Part shown: piece after piece, positions 12,701-27,100 of the stretch | Numbering within the stretch: the stretch's first letter is position 1 | How the letters are laid out: each line of letters starts with the position of its first letter | Assembly (NCBI GenBank): GCA_014706295.1 | Contig: JACSVZ010000004.1 | Location: forward strand, 93,231,423-93,295,422 | Reading direction: 5' to 3' | DNA: 64,000 nt | DNA from: Lycocorax pyrrhopterus obiensis | Taxonomy: Eukaryota; Chordata; Aves; Passeriformes; Paradisaeidae | Notes under the pieces: model-generated | Databases searched by the model: none | Told to the model about the DNA's origin: nothing | Seen by the model: the letters and a program-made list of their open reading frames with translations, nothing else | Translations under genes and position numbers: made by a program

Positions 12701-14997
12701 ACTCACTTTTGAAATATACTATTTACTTTGACAGTCAGTTTTAGATGTCACTCAAAATCCTAGACTGGGAGTGGTAGTGGAATTTTAATTCATTTTTGAG
12801 GTATGTCACAGCTACCTTTATCAGAGAAAATGAAAGTCAGAATCACGTTTTTGTTTAGAAACAGAGGTCTGCTTAACTTTAGGTTTTAGAAGGCAGAATA
12901 AATTTCACTGACACCATTTAGTCTGTTTTTAAACCATAATAGGGTTTCACTGAAACCATTTTACCATCATAACCTTACATTGTAATGGCTTCATAACGGT
13001 GCTGTCAAAAAGGTCCTTATAGACTTGCTCTGAAATAGTTTTCCCATAATAACTTCATATCTCTGACTTCATTGTAATGATTTCATCGTGAGGTCATGGA
13101 CTAGCAATGAATCCCTTTTGCCATTGAAATCTTAGAGTTCCTCATTACAGCCTCAGTCACCACAGCATTGTGATGGGGCTCCACTGGATAACAATGAAAC
13201 CATTTCCTTATGATACATTAGGCTCAAATAATATTACCACCCTAATGATATAGTCAGGGGTTAGGAAAGAGTGAGCCACCCCCTTGCTCTTTTCAGTGTT
13301 TCAGTTCGGTGTTTGATGCTGGGGGCTGAAGGTGTGTGGTTTGGCTTCTGAACTGCCACCCCTTCTCTCATAATTGTCAATGGTGGCTGCACGCTCTGCG
13401 AGAATAGCCAATTCTAAAAGAACAAAAAACAGTAAAAGAGCCTTTTACTGCTTCTGGGCCCCAATTCAGCAAATGCTTAAGTTCATTCCTCTTTAGCAAC
13501 AGGTCTAAGTGTGTGATTAATTTTAAACCTGGATTCAAATCTCCTTAACTCCAGTGTGATCTAAATACATGGGCAGGTGCTTTCTTGTGTCAAATCAGAC
13601 TTGTGAACGTTGTCTGCAGCACTGAGCTCACGTTCTCACATGCTCAACCTAGCTGCTGCAAGAAAAATGCTGAAAAGTGATGCAGGTTCTGAGCTCCTGC
13701 CAGGGTCAGTGGAACTATCAAGCCCTACAGATGTGGGTTCACAGGGAGTGCCCTGCGACAGCCTCAGCTCTCCCATCAAATCCACAGCCCTCCAATCCCA
13801 CAACTCTCCACTTCTACAGAAACTTGTACCTACTGTGTTTATTCAGCTTTCTTTGGCAGAATGAATACTCCTGATAAAACTTCTTAAATGAAGCTGACCT
13901 AATGAAGCAAACTAGTCCCCTAGCCTCTCACCACAGGCTATCTTCTGCCAGACTCCTAAAATACTTGCTGTCATTTTCCCTTCCTTGTGGACTTGGCAAA
14001 GTGTGTTCTCAACAGACTTGCACTTTAGGCTACTGAAACCTTGAGTCACGATTGTTCTGCAATCATCCCATCCCAAGTTCCACACTGACTGAGGTTCCTT
14101 GTGCTGTCACTGCTGTTGCTCTAAAATCCTCCTACCTTCACATCACTTGCTGATGCTGACTACCCTTAAAAGATTAGAAAAACCAACTCCCAAGTCAAAA
14201 CACAAGCTATCCATGTTACTTGCTACCTCACAGAATATGAAAGGAGCCGAGGAGTGCTGCTGCATGTGAAAGCTCCTTAGAGCAAAGAAGGAAAATTGGA
14301 ACAATGTAATTGTCTTAACATCTCAGCTTCTCTAAAACAGATGACAGGGAAGTCGGGCAATGAAGGCAAGCATGGGCTCAGCCATTCTTGCCATTGCCTC
14401 TTCCAGTTTGATACAGATGGTGTTATTAATGGAACCTATAATGGAAAATACAGGCTAGATGTTTTTTCTTTTATTGTTGCAGCTATTTCAAATGTTATTT
14501 TTCTAGGTTTATGCATGGATATGCAAATATGTCCAGAATAACTCTGTAAACCCATGGATGCCTTTACAACTTGCATCCACCAAGAAAGTGAAAGTCTGTA
14601 AAAAAACAGGTGAAGAGTGAACTCCTTTAGTTAGTTGCAAACTGAAAAATAAAACAGACTCAGATCAACTTCAACTGGATATTTTTCAATTATTTAACCA
14701 GGGCAGGAAGAAAATGTTGTTTAATTCAACACAAAATGTCCTTTTGAAATCAAAATAAATTGCTTTGTTTTCAGACACCTGCTAAACAATTCCAAAATTT
14801 ATTGAGGGACAACCTTTAAAAACCCTGTGTTCATATCCTCCATTTGTTTACCCAATGGCTCAGCAGCCACTGAATGAGAAAGGTTTGTTTTGGTACCTTC
14901 CACCATCTCTAAAGAAAATTTTGTCTACTCAGTTTCACTCCATCCAGTCAGGTTTTCCCCACTTCAGTGCCAAATTTTTCTCCATTTCTCTTTACTT
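9783..14997. other. Intergenic, with small inverted repeat and loose internal repeats
   Basis: No supported gene. At 10615..10641 there is a perfect 9-bp inverted repeat (CAGATGATG / CATCATCTG) around a 9-base spacer. Between about 12,900 and 13,215 words such as 'cattgtaatg', 'tgaaaccatt' and 'ttcat' recur at irregular ~85-95 base spacing, perhaps an eroded tandem repeat. Confidence 0.45.
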
Positions 14998-15157
14998 CAA
15001 ACTTTTCCCCAACACATTTCTAAAAAAAGATTGAATGGATATCTTACCACAAACTTTTTCCCAACACATTTCTAAAAAAAAGATGGAATGGATATCTTAC
15101 CACAAACTTTTTCCCAACACATTTCTAAAAAAAAGATGGAGTGGATATCTTACCAAA
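14998..15157 (+). repeat. Tandem repeat, unit 52-53 bp, three copies
   Basis: Three head-to-tail copies begin at 'aacacatttctaaaaa' at 15011, 15063 and 15116, with 'ggatatcttaccacaaactt' closing each unit. Copies differ by the length of an A run (7 or 8) and one or two substitutions, so the array is young or homogenised. The A-run difference sets the 52 versus 53 base period. It creates an open frame of 106 codons that reads through the repeats; I regard that as incidental. Confidence 0.95.
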
Positions 15158-18100
15158 TACCCTTATTGTCCCTTTTGCAAGCTGCAAACTACTTGGAAAA
15201 AAACCATAAATTTATTTACCAAAGACAGTGAGTCACAGGTCTCTTCCAGAATAAAAGAAGAAGCAAGAAATCTAATATTTATCTTATGGTTTACTATGAT
15301 CTACTGGCCTACGTATAAAAAGACTATTTTAAATAAATTGCCTATAAATCCATAAAATAAACAAAGTCTCTTTTCATGGGCTCCAGTCAATTAATCTGAA
15401 AATAATCCCTTAAAGATTTTATTTAGAGCTGAGCACCTTCTTCCAAAAAACATACACAGTGATGCAGACAAATGACTTTCAGTTACGAAGGTGTAGCTGC
15501 ACATTTTTAATTGACCATAGAGTCTTTATATTGATTCTATAGTCAACAAACTTAACTCTACCCTCATATTCAATAACAATAGCCAATATTAAATTCTCAT
15601 CATCACCATGTGAAAATGGTCTTCCTGGGCCAGCCATTTACTTAATATAAGTTCTTATCAAACCCTGTTACATTTGGCTGCATAGCTTTAAATACATACA
15701 GTTTAAATCTTTCCTGGTATAATTTAGAGTTCATGGCGCATATATACAAGTCAAAATGGCTTTTACAGAAAATGCTACAAGAAACCCCTAAAAATTTGGA
15801 TAAATGAAGTCTGAAGTTGAAAATCCTTCTGATCTAAGTGATATGCAGTCTCTCTTTTAACTGTATGCTGTTGTATTGACTTCAGTGTTAGCATTCTTCA
15901 CCTCTGCCATTTTTATGGTTCAAAATATTTTTAAACAACAAGAAGAATATAGCCCCAGCTGAAAAAAGCTTAGAAAACTGTGGGTCAAAATAATGCAAGA
16001 TGCCAAATATCTGGATCAAAAAGGGGGACCACAAATTCTGTAATACTTGCACATGCAGAGAGAATATAAAGTACTCCTAGACAGCCATATCAACCCAAGA
16101 TTATTACACAAATGACCTTATGAATAAAGTATGTGTAGTGAGACTTCATACCTGCCTTTTCTACACACTCCATGGCATTAGGAAAATTGTTGGGGGGAGC
16201 AGTGGGACAGAGAGGAGAAAAGACCTGTAGGCCAGAGTACGGGAGCAACTAGATAAAGAAGATTTAGATAAGCAAGACATGTTTAAGCAAGCTGCATTTT
16301 TGCTGCAGGTTTAGGAAATTCCAGTGCCTTCCTTGGAGTGTCTGCAGGGAGTATTATTGTGTAATTTTGCTTGAGTGTTTGCTATCTCTGAGCAAAGCAG
16401 GCAAGACTTATGAACATCTCCAGGTTACTAATTTCTCAACCAGCAGAAGCTGCCACTGGGAAGTGCCCTTTGATACCACCAAGCACAGCTCTGAAAAAGC
16501 ACATTCCTGAAACAGAAAATATTGGAGATTGTGTCAGTAGCTGACATTATGGTCCTGGAGGAATGATAAACCAAAGCTCTGCTTCAATTTGAGCTAAGCT
16601 ACCAGTGAATCCAATATAAAGAATCCAATATAAACAGGCATATCAAATATGCTTTAGCAGCCTAGAAGCACAAACTTTTCAGGTTTTCTGGGACAGCATA
16701 TATCTTAAATCATGTAGTGCTTTAAGAAAATCTCAACTAAATAGACTTACTAGAGGTTTATATTGCAGGTTAGATTTGTTGGGTTTGTTTTGGTTTTTTA
16801 CTTGCATTTTGTGGTTGTTTTTAAACATAGAGCAAAGAAAGAACTGTTTTCTTAAATATAAAACCAAATATATTTTATGCTCTTCCTCCCTTCTGCCCAT
16901 GTATGCGTACTGCAACACACTAAGTTTAGTCCTATGCTGTAAAATTGAAAGAATTGAGTCAAAAGCCATACCATAATGAATTAGAAGCACATATAGGCAC
17001 ATACATGCACAGTCACCTGTAATTCTGCACCTTTTACCAAGAAATGTATCACAGTGAGGAACAGACACTGCAAACCAAACCCTCCATGTCTTCCTTAAAG
17101 CTTAAATAATGAATTTACTCGAAAAAATTCACATCAAAGCAGCTCCAGTTCTAGTAGCTTCTTCCTTTCGATGATGTTTCCTTTTTTTCACCACTCATTT
17201 CAGCACCCACTGGGGTGAGATGCAGTGGACATGAGCAGAGGTTGCAAGGACAAAGTATGCTGTGTATGAGGTAACAAAAATATGTTGTCTCCTATCTTTT
17301 CCACCCCAGCCAATCCTTAAGCTTCCCTTTAAAGACACTCAGTGACTACCTCTGCTCTGCTCGAAAAGATGGCTCAATGTGTCCCTGCTGGGTGGCCAGA
17401 CATGGTGCTATCTCACACATCTGAGAATAAGCAATTTGAGGCATACACTCCTTTCTCCTATTTCAGGAAGCAAAAAAAAAAAAAAGCTGGAGAGAAAAAA
17501 GAAGGGAAAAATATAGTCAGGCTGAAATTGCAGATCAGATCCCTTACCTTTACTATGTACACCACTCAGAATGCAAATTGCTGCTAGTAAAAGAGTGATG
17601 ACCAAAAAAACCCACCCCACCATAATATCTCAAGACTAAATATACGTATCAGACAGAGCTGCCAAATCTCCAGTGACATGTGGCCTTTGCAATTTCTGTG
17701 AATTCCTGGAAGGTAAGTGTTAATTACAGTACGTGGACAAAAACTAATGACTTGTTTTGGAGTTAATGTCCCATTCAAAAAGGATTACTGTTGTTATCAA
17801 CCACATCAGGAAATTAATGGCATCCATAATGCTTAAAAATTAACAGTGGCAGCATAGCTGAGTGACTGTTTTGAAAAACTGGTCATTCCTTGGAGATTAA
17901 TGAGCAATTTTCTGTCAGAGAGCAGGATGCACTCTGGTAGAAAACTGACAAAAGAGGCACCATCCTCAGGGGATTATTTTTAACAATCCATTTTGCTGCG
18001 CATATTTAAAAGGAAATTTGGCAGATATCGCTGCCATTCCAGAAGTATATTCTCATTTATTTTTCCCCTTAAACATTGTAAGCCAATATATGACAAGTTA

Positions 18101-21100
18101 CACTGAACTGGATATCTAGAATCTAAAATGAATAATTACAGGGGAAGAAGCAACAAGGTGTAAAACACTGCATAAGGATTTTTTCCCAATTGCTTTCATT
18201 TAGGTTTGTTAGACAAATAAGTATCAGCATTGTAGGCAATTAGATTTCACTTAAATCAGTCACAATCAATTAATGTGAATTGTTTTACTATTTTTGCTTA
18301 AGTGTGTCTAAGCAGGTACTCTGTTTTAAAGTAAAAAATTTCAGAAGAGTGTGATTAAATAAATTTAATTAGAATATAATGAGTGTGATTCTTACTAGAA
18401 AGTTGAAGTGAGATTTTAAAACATATATCCATATATTCATTTGCAAAGAATTGCTCTACTTTAAAACTTCCTTTTTTTTTTTTAAACCAAAACTTAGCCA
18501 AGATTCTATTTTGTTGCTCCACTTATCAATTTGGTCATTGACTTGTACCCGCACAGCCTACGACTGATCAGGTGTGTAGTACCCAATATAAACTCAGCCC
18601 AAAGTATAGAATGCGTCAGCAGCTCCCAACTATCAGGCGCACACTGGTATTTCCCATGAAAAAACTGGCTGTGACCCACAGTTTGTGGGCTTGCAGTTCA
18701 GGTCCAGGCCTGAGTTTGTTTTTTTCCCAGAGGGTTGCTGATTTTCCTACCTTACTTCTCTCACAGAGCCTCATCGAGTTCATCATTCATAGCTCTCTAG
18801 TCCACTTCTAATAAAATTATTCATCACCACCAAGGGCATGCTCTCTGGGCCTGGAAGAGACTGGCATATATAATCAGTTTACGGGTAGGAGGGAAAAAAG
18901 TTTCAGAGTGAAAATATTGCTGATTGATTTGTTTTGCATGGAAGTCTTCCATGACAAACTAAGCTCTTCTTCCAGAGGCTGCAGAATTGTTACAGCTGTT
19001 TATGATGTACCCCTGAGCAGATCTCATCCTGTCAGTGAGCCCAGATGACAGAGAAACAGTAAAACTTGCTTCTAGAGAAAGGGAAGCAAAGGTGGAAAAG
19101 GTGAAACAAAGAAATCAGGAGCCATTGATTCCCTAAGAGAAAATTCTGCAATGGTCTAGGCTTTCCTGAGAATCATCAGGCAAGTGAAAACAAAAGGAAA
19201 GCATAAGGGAACCAGGCAAGTTTTAACAAAGATATTCAGGGCCACCTGGGTAATTTACTTTCCCTTTCAAGGACCTTTCTGAAAACAAGCAGGTTTTCTG
19301 TCTCATTCAGGGTTTGCACCGTGCAGTTCCTAAAAGTAACCTGGTGCAGGGTCCCTGACACTGTGTTTCTGTACAGTCTCCCTCCACCCCTCATCTTGGC
19401 TGCCGTGGCTTTAGCTGCAAGGCTTGGCAGTAGTCCACAGCTTTGTCCCAATGTTCTGGCGGCTGCTCTCCCAGCATATGGTCTATTCGTTTTTTCCCCA
19501 GCTGTTACTCAGCCAGGAAGACCATCCCAGCTCTCTCCCAGCTACAGACTTTTGTTCAGAAACAGGGAATCAATTTTCTCCTTTTTAAAGGGGCACGAGG
19601 AGCAGAGGGGAAGTGAGCAGGTATTCACATGAACCTCACGCATCCTAAGCCGAGTGCTGATACAGGGGCTTGCTCTCACTGAATAGTCAGCCAAGCCTTC
19701 AGAGGGCAATTCACACTGTTTGGTGTGGAGTAGTGTTTAGGAGCATGTGGCAACCAACCTCCTTACCTTCCTACTATTTTTCCAACTCATTTATCCTTCA
19801 CATGCTTCCTGGAGGCTCAGTGACTCTTCTGGAGTTTACATTCCTTTTGGATTAAATTGCATGGTGCCTATGCCAAAATGTGTGCTCCTGGTAGGACTGA
19901 AAGGGACCTTCTGTGTCTTTCAGTAGTGGGCAAGGTCAAATGAACAAAAATAAAGCATTGACGCATCTCTCCTTAAATTGTAGGGGTGTGATTTGACTAA
20001 CCAGTTAAGGTAAAGCCATGCAGAAATAGTGCTGCAAACTTTGACCTTACTTAAGAATTGCTTTAAGTACTCTGCAAATAAGGATCTATAAGTTAAAACG
20101 TGTAAGATCATTTGACATGTGGAAAAGGCACATTGAAAGACTGTCACTGGCCCACACCTCAGAAAGCCAATGAAACAAAACTACAAGGAAGAAAAGATGG
20201 GGCTTGAGTTGAAGAAGAAGGAGAAAAGGCTGGTGCAGCAGGGAAATCAGATCAGTTCTGTAGTAAAGGTTTTTTACAAACTTCCATTGAGAACTCTGTT
20301 ATCTACATTAAAGAGAGATATTTTGTGGCTTGCTAACTTGGCGGCTTGCCACCAAATGACCAAGACTAGTTGCTACTGGAGTTATTGGAACCTTCTTTCA
20401 ACCAAGAAACTTATTGTTTGCTCTCAGTTCCTTCTAAACAAAATAAACAAAATATTATCAAGCACAAATTGCCAAAAAAAAAAAAAGAAAATTTTCACAT
20501 TAATAGGGTGCTGAACTAAGGAAGAGAAATTGCAAGCAACAGAACTCTCAGCCACATAGCCAGAAGACAGAAGGATATAAAGTACGAAAAACATCAAGAG
20601 ACATTTTCATTTATCACAGTTTCCATGATTTTTTAATTGTCTGGGACAGTGTTGTGAGCATAACAGCATAAGAGCCTGCTCAGATAATGGATTTATGAAC
20701 AGAAAAATGCAAAGGAAATGGATCACAAGCTTCACAACGAGTTCAGATGTAGCTGGAGTAAACTTGTATTTCCAATCTTAATTTTTTCACGTGTGTAAAT
20801 CTGTCTTGGGTTGTACATGGCAGAGGTTGTATGGGACTCAAAGGGAAAGCCCCTTAGTATCTCCCTGAAATTCCATCTAAGGTCACCCAGCATATAACAG
20901 CAAGATGGTTTTTTTAGCACTTACTATATTGGTTACTACCTGGGAAATATTCCCACTCTTGCTGCTGTTGCTTCAGTCACAAAGACAGTGGCATTTACTG
21001 GTTTTTGACTTCAATTCTGCTGCTTCTTTCTCCCATAGATTCATCTCCAGGAGGTCCTCAGCATCCTGCTCAACACAACTTCCAGGTCATCAGGTCATGT

Positions 21101-24100
21101 TGGGTCTATTTCTTTTTTCTTCCTCCTTCTGCTGTGGGATTCATCAGTGGTGACCCCAGACCTTCATCTGAAAGAGAAAGCAACCTCAAAGTTTGTGGAT
21201 GAAGGCTCATGGAACACTAAAGAAAAACTACACTCTTGGTGTATGGTCAGTTGCCAGACTAGCCCATTGCTGTGGTTTTCAGAATTTACACTAACCACTG
21301 TTTCTTTTGTCCTGAACTAAACTGAAGCCCCTTTAGCATCCACATTTGTATGCTCTCACTAAATACATGGATTAGCATAACACTCAGCTTTGATTTGAGA
21401 GTGCACAGAGACAAAACAAGAATATCACGATAATAAAGCAGGACACTGAAGTTGAAGTGACAGTGAATAAAACAATAACTGTAGACTTGAAAGGACACTT
21501 AGTTCTAGTTTTCATTATTACAAGACAGAAAGACCACAAGAGCAGTGACCAATAGAAAGTCAGTGGGGAGGAAAGAAATCTTCTCCTTGGAGTGGCAGAT
21601 TAATTTGTACTGCAAGAACCATGCCAGGGTCATGATTCAATTGATAAGGGGTTGCTAATAAAGAGCATGCTGGCCTTTTTGGGGGTGTCTTGTAGCCCAT
21701 CACAGAATGCACAGTGACAAATTTTGCCCAGGTCTCTACTTTGTGAATTAGGAATCATGGCCTCCTGTACAAGATGGTCCAGAGGACAACTCAAAACATT
21801 TTGATATTAAATACTCTGTGGGAGTAAATCACATCAATTACTTTAATCAAAAAGTCTTTTCTTTCCCCTCATCCTCCTCCTTACTTTTTTTTTTCTTCCC
21901 TCCTCTGCCTCATTCGCTGCTTATCTCCTTCTGCATTTTCTACTTGAGAACTCAGGCTTCCAACCCAGCTTTCTAAATTAGATGGCATAGATAAGATACT
22001 TCAAGATGTGCTTATGTGTGCCTAGCACTAAGACCAGTTTTGTCTTTCCTTCAGAGGTGGAAATATTCATTCACATCCTCTGCCTCTGAATAGGACTATG
22101 ACTGACTTAACAGTGATCTGGTCAGCAATCACCAACCTCAAACAGATTTTTTTCTTTTTAAATTTCTGGGCTGAGACAGATTCTGCTGGTCAGATATGAG
22201 ACAGAGCATCTGAAATGAGGATTTAAATGGTAACGATACACAAACATATGCGTGCAGTCTCTGGTGCAGGAAGAAGGAAAAAGGTGAGAAATTCTCAGAT
22301 ATAAAATAGAATTGGGGAAACAAAATGAGTTTCACTCACATGTTCACTGCAAAGTAGATAGGCTAGAACTGTTCTTAAAGCACAGCACAGACTTTATCCT
22401 GTAGCTGCGTCTGAGCAAATGTGTCAATTTTCAGTGGACAGGCAGGCAAGGATTTAAGGGGATGTGAATATCGGGGTGGGATTCTGGGTAAACCTCAGAT
22501 AAGAATGCGGATTTCACCTACTATGAAGGCATATCCATAGGCACCACTGGTATTTCTCCCCTCCTGTACTTTGGTATGGCTCTGTTTCTTTTCAAACGCA
22601 ATTAAATCTAACCACCTACCTACTAGGGGACCAGGACTATGGCAGTTTCACTGAAAATAGTCAAGACTCCACTAATTCCACTAGCCTTAGACAATCTTTC
22701 TGCAGGAGCAGGTGTTTGTTAGCAAGAGAAGGGATTTCATAATCTGAACTCTACTTATTGAAAATCAATCTGCTGCCAGGATTATTAGAATCCCTGCACT
22801 GGGGATACAGCACATTGGACCCTAGAAAATCTATTTCAGCTACAGAAACTACAAATGTACACGTTCACAGGATTTATGTGAACCAACACAGGGGTTCCTT
22901 TGGCCACTCTCAGACCAGACCATTGTATTAGATAGCAGTGCAAAACTTTCAAACTTGTGTATCCACAATTTGGGGGCATATTTCCCAATCTGTAGGGCAT
23001 ATTTCCTAATTTCTCCTTTGTAAGCTGATCAATGAAATCTATTCTTACATCTCTGTCTCCTTGTACTATCCAGAAATCCCAAAAGAAATTATAGACAAAT
23101 CACATGTAATTCTGCTCCACGTCCAGAGGAATCCACCACATCTGTGAATCCCGCAGTTCTACTGAAGTATTAAATGTCTGGTAGGAATGCACGTTCAAGC
23201 AACATTGGCCTGTTTTCATTCTCTACTTACAAATGCAGTTTGCCATGGCCGGTCTGTTTTCTGAGGCTTGCTGCTAGAGATATTCTAGATTGGGAATCTT
23301 TGACATACACCCTTGTTTTACTGTGCACCACAAAATATGCTGCTAAATCAGTTCCTTCCCCCAGCCACTCCAATCCAATCTCTTGGGCTTTAACCCCACT
23401 CATTGACAACCACCTTGCTCATGCTCCTCTGGAGAGACCTCACTTAACAGATTGCTTCTTCAGGTTTTATCAGAATGAGTATAAATATGGGCTATCTCAA
23501 CCCAGCAGCCTAGCTCTTCCTTAAAGTACTGAATTATTTCTGTTGCCCACTGTATCAGCAGACTGAGATAGCAGCCCTGAGAAAATAAGTCCATCTTGGT
23601 ATGACACATTTCCAGGAACTCTTGGTTCCTTGTATTTTGAATTAAATTAAAATACAGTGATTGATACTGGCATACTGGAAAAAATCAATATTTGACCCAA
23701 ATACCTTTAACAGTAACATGTTCAAGTGTTACAGTGATTTCCTCTGGAGAGCATAGATTAGATTTTATATTCATTCAGTCCAGAAATGACAATGTTAATG
23801 GAATATGAATGTTAAGAGTTGAACCCACAAATTACAGGTAGATCAGAAATAAAGTGTGTCCTTGTTTTCTGTCAGACATTAGGGTCTGAGAGTACGTAAC
23901 CACAAACCAACAAGCATGGAGTTCAGTACAACTAGCAACCACTAATTGGTTTTCCAAGTCAACCAGGAGAAGATACAGAAGTACTTCTTGGGCTAAACAA
24001 GTAAATTATCATAGAAAGAACCCTCTCTAACTGCCACATCATATTGACAGCACAACAGGAAATCACATGACAAGACAGGGAGGATGGAAGTACAGAGGAC

Positions 24101-27100
24101 CACCAGTGTGAAAAAGAGACAGAAACAAATCCATCCTTCAATAAAGCTTTACAAAATTTCTCCACCCCCTTTGCCTTGCTCTTCATGCTGTGTTGTTCTG
24201 TCTCTGTTAGCAGTTGTTTTCTTCCTGGTGTCCTTCCTATTTCTTCTCTCTTTCCCCCTTTTTTTTTTTGCCACTGCCAAAGCACACAGCCTAACAAATT
24301 CCACGTGTGTGAATATGGAATTTGAAATATACATTATTCTTCTATTTTTCTACGTGTTCAAAAAAGGGGTTTGAGTTTGGAACTTATTGTTTTGAGTGTT
24401 GAGCCCAAATGGAGAGTGTTCACATAGCAGGTGATATATCCTCTTCAAGGAGACCTGGAACACCTGCCATGAGTGTAGCTCAGCACTCACATGTGTGCTG
24501 CTATTCTGAATGAAAGAGAGCACAGAAGACCTACACGTATGTTTGAAACGTTCTGGTAGCAAAGAAGTGTAAAAATCTCTACAGTTCTAATGTAATAATA
24601 TTGCAAGTACAACTTGCATGATTTTTGTGCAATGACAACTTTTTGGATATTCCTATAGTGCTCTTATATTTGCAGCAACAGACAATATAATTGCCTCTTT
24701 AGGAGTTTCTCAGCAAAAACATATTAATAGCACCAGTCTGGCTCAAATGTACAAGGTCATTCAAATCCTTTCCAAATATATCCTTCATCAAGGGCAACCA
24801 CCACTACTAGAAGCAACCCCTTAGACTGCTAAAACAGCACTTCATCCCTTATGGTATGTCAGAGCCACAGACATCTGAGGAGGGAAAAAAGCCTAAAAAG
24901 ACAGCCTTATTGTATTTACTTGCATGAAAATCACAAGTCTTTCCTTTATGCTTCTGACAGAAATGTTTCGATTCAATTAAAGGAATTGCATTTAGTATCT
25001 GCATATTTATCAGCTGCTGTCTGTTGTCCTAGCATATAAAGGCAGAAGATAGAATTTGTTTTTATATCCATATCAAATAACATGAGAGAGCTGGAACACA
25101 CGCTATTAGTGTAGCTCAGCACAAACTTCTTAAAATGAGTTAAACTAGGCACGGATCTCTTTGAACACCCTAAATGAGCACTTGCCAAAATGGAAAAGGT
25201 GGTGTGTTTTCACTGACGAGAAAGGGGTTTTACAAAAAAAAGATTCAATTTTATAACCTACATTATTAGAGTAAACAAAGGGAAAGACAAAGATATTGGA
25301 ATTCCTCTCAGTTTGTGGACTTTTTTATTTAGAGATTTGTATTCAAAGTATTAAATTCAACAAGACAGGTATGATCTTTTTAGTCTACTGTATTTCATAT
25401 CTAAAAAATATGAGCACATGAAATAAAGATATGATCAAGCCTGAATAATGATGTCTTAGGCAGAGCTTGTGAGGGATGACACCTAGGTTTTCTTTTCAAT
25501 ACCGAGGACAGAGCAGTTAAAGAAAGACGAGGGCAGCCTAAAATAACCAAGTTAGAAGCATTCTAAAGTTCTACTATTAACAACTATCAGTGAAGCCCAC
25601 TGAAAATCATCTCCTGTCAGCCCCAGACATGTGGCAAGAGTCTGTTACTGCCATCTGCATGCTGTTTCCTGACTGTGACACTGCTCATATTGCCTGTTTT
25701 GGATAAAACAATTCCACACAAACTGTGCTTTTTTACAGACTTTTGAAGAACCCCACATTATATTACATTGTTACATTACAAAGAATTATAAAGAATTTCA
25801 TGTTATGAAAAATTTAGCATTTTTCTTCCCATCAATGGCACCTCCTCTATCGATTCAGAGGGCTGTGGGGTGAATCAGATTCCTACTCAGATCATTCACA
25901 GCAGAACACAAAATCTGTGTAATGAGTGGGAAAACAGGGCTCAAAGAAAGAAAAATAATTTTGCATGCATTACCTTGAAGAGCTAAGTTTTACCCTTACT
26001 TCTGGTATGGAGTTTTTTTGTTACATTGTCAGCGTACAATTACAGAGTTCCCGGAAATCAGATTTCTCCTAGATCATTTCACACTCTTCATTTTATGGCC
26101 TCCACATGGTCCATGAAATCTGTTTTAGAAGAAAGGTAAATACTTAGGGTTACTCCCAATAGCCCAGGGAATCTTTGCTACCAGAACACACAAACTATGA
26201 AAACAAACGATGTAATTATACTATGAATGCAAATTATGAACAAACACATCCTACCTTGTTTTAGGCAAGCTTGGGAACCGACAATAGTCCTTCTTTACTT
26301 TAGTCCTCCCATCTGTTAAACAGGAAAGCGACATCCTTTAACCCAGGAACACACTGAAATTATGTTAATGAGCAGATAAGAAACACTAGGACACTAGGCA
26401 AGACTACCATAGAAAGTATTTCTACCCTGACATGGTCAGTATTTCTACATTCAGGATTAGGTTTGAATCTTAGGGACAAAAGGGAGGGTCATGCCTCAAA
26501 CAAAGAAGACTAAAGTAAATATCAAATTACTACTTATTTTGTGGGTACCAACCATTCAGGGTGGTAAATTAGGCAGTGACTGTGACACAAATTAAATGAG
26601 ATCTTGTCGTTAAAGACACTTTTGCTTTACATACAGTGCAAGGGGTTGTATTAAGATTACAAAGACTTCCAGCATTTTCTATTATTTATGGTTTTGATTT
26701 TGCATCCTTAAAATTCTCCAAATAAAATCTTTCAGAATGCAAAAAGTTTGTTTTATTCCACCTTTATAATTTATTTCTGAGTCCAAGAGAATCAAATTCC
26801 TCCCACTGATGGGGATTCCAATCCTTCACAGAAAGTCTTTATGCTCTTATATCTCAAGGTTAGTTGAGAATACTTTGATATTCTTTATCACATGCTCATC
26901 AGGTTTTGGTCACGGAACTGAAACACCTTTGAATCAACAGGTATAAATAAATTCCATCATAACATGAATAATGCCAGCCAAATTGGGCTTTTTTAGTCTA
27001 TTAAACAAGTAAAATATACTAATGACAATAGAGGTACACCAGTGTAATCTTGTGGAAAGTGAAACCTATAGTCTATATTTCCAAAAGCAATCCAGTGCTT

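Noticed and set aside
14998..15157. CRISPR-like repeat array
   Set aside because: Units are contiguous with no unique spacers; it is an ordinary tandem repeat in animal DNA.
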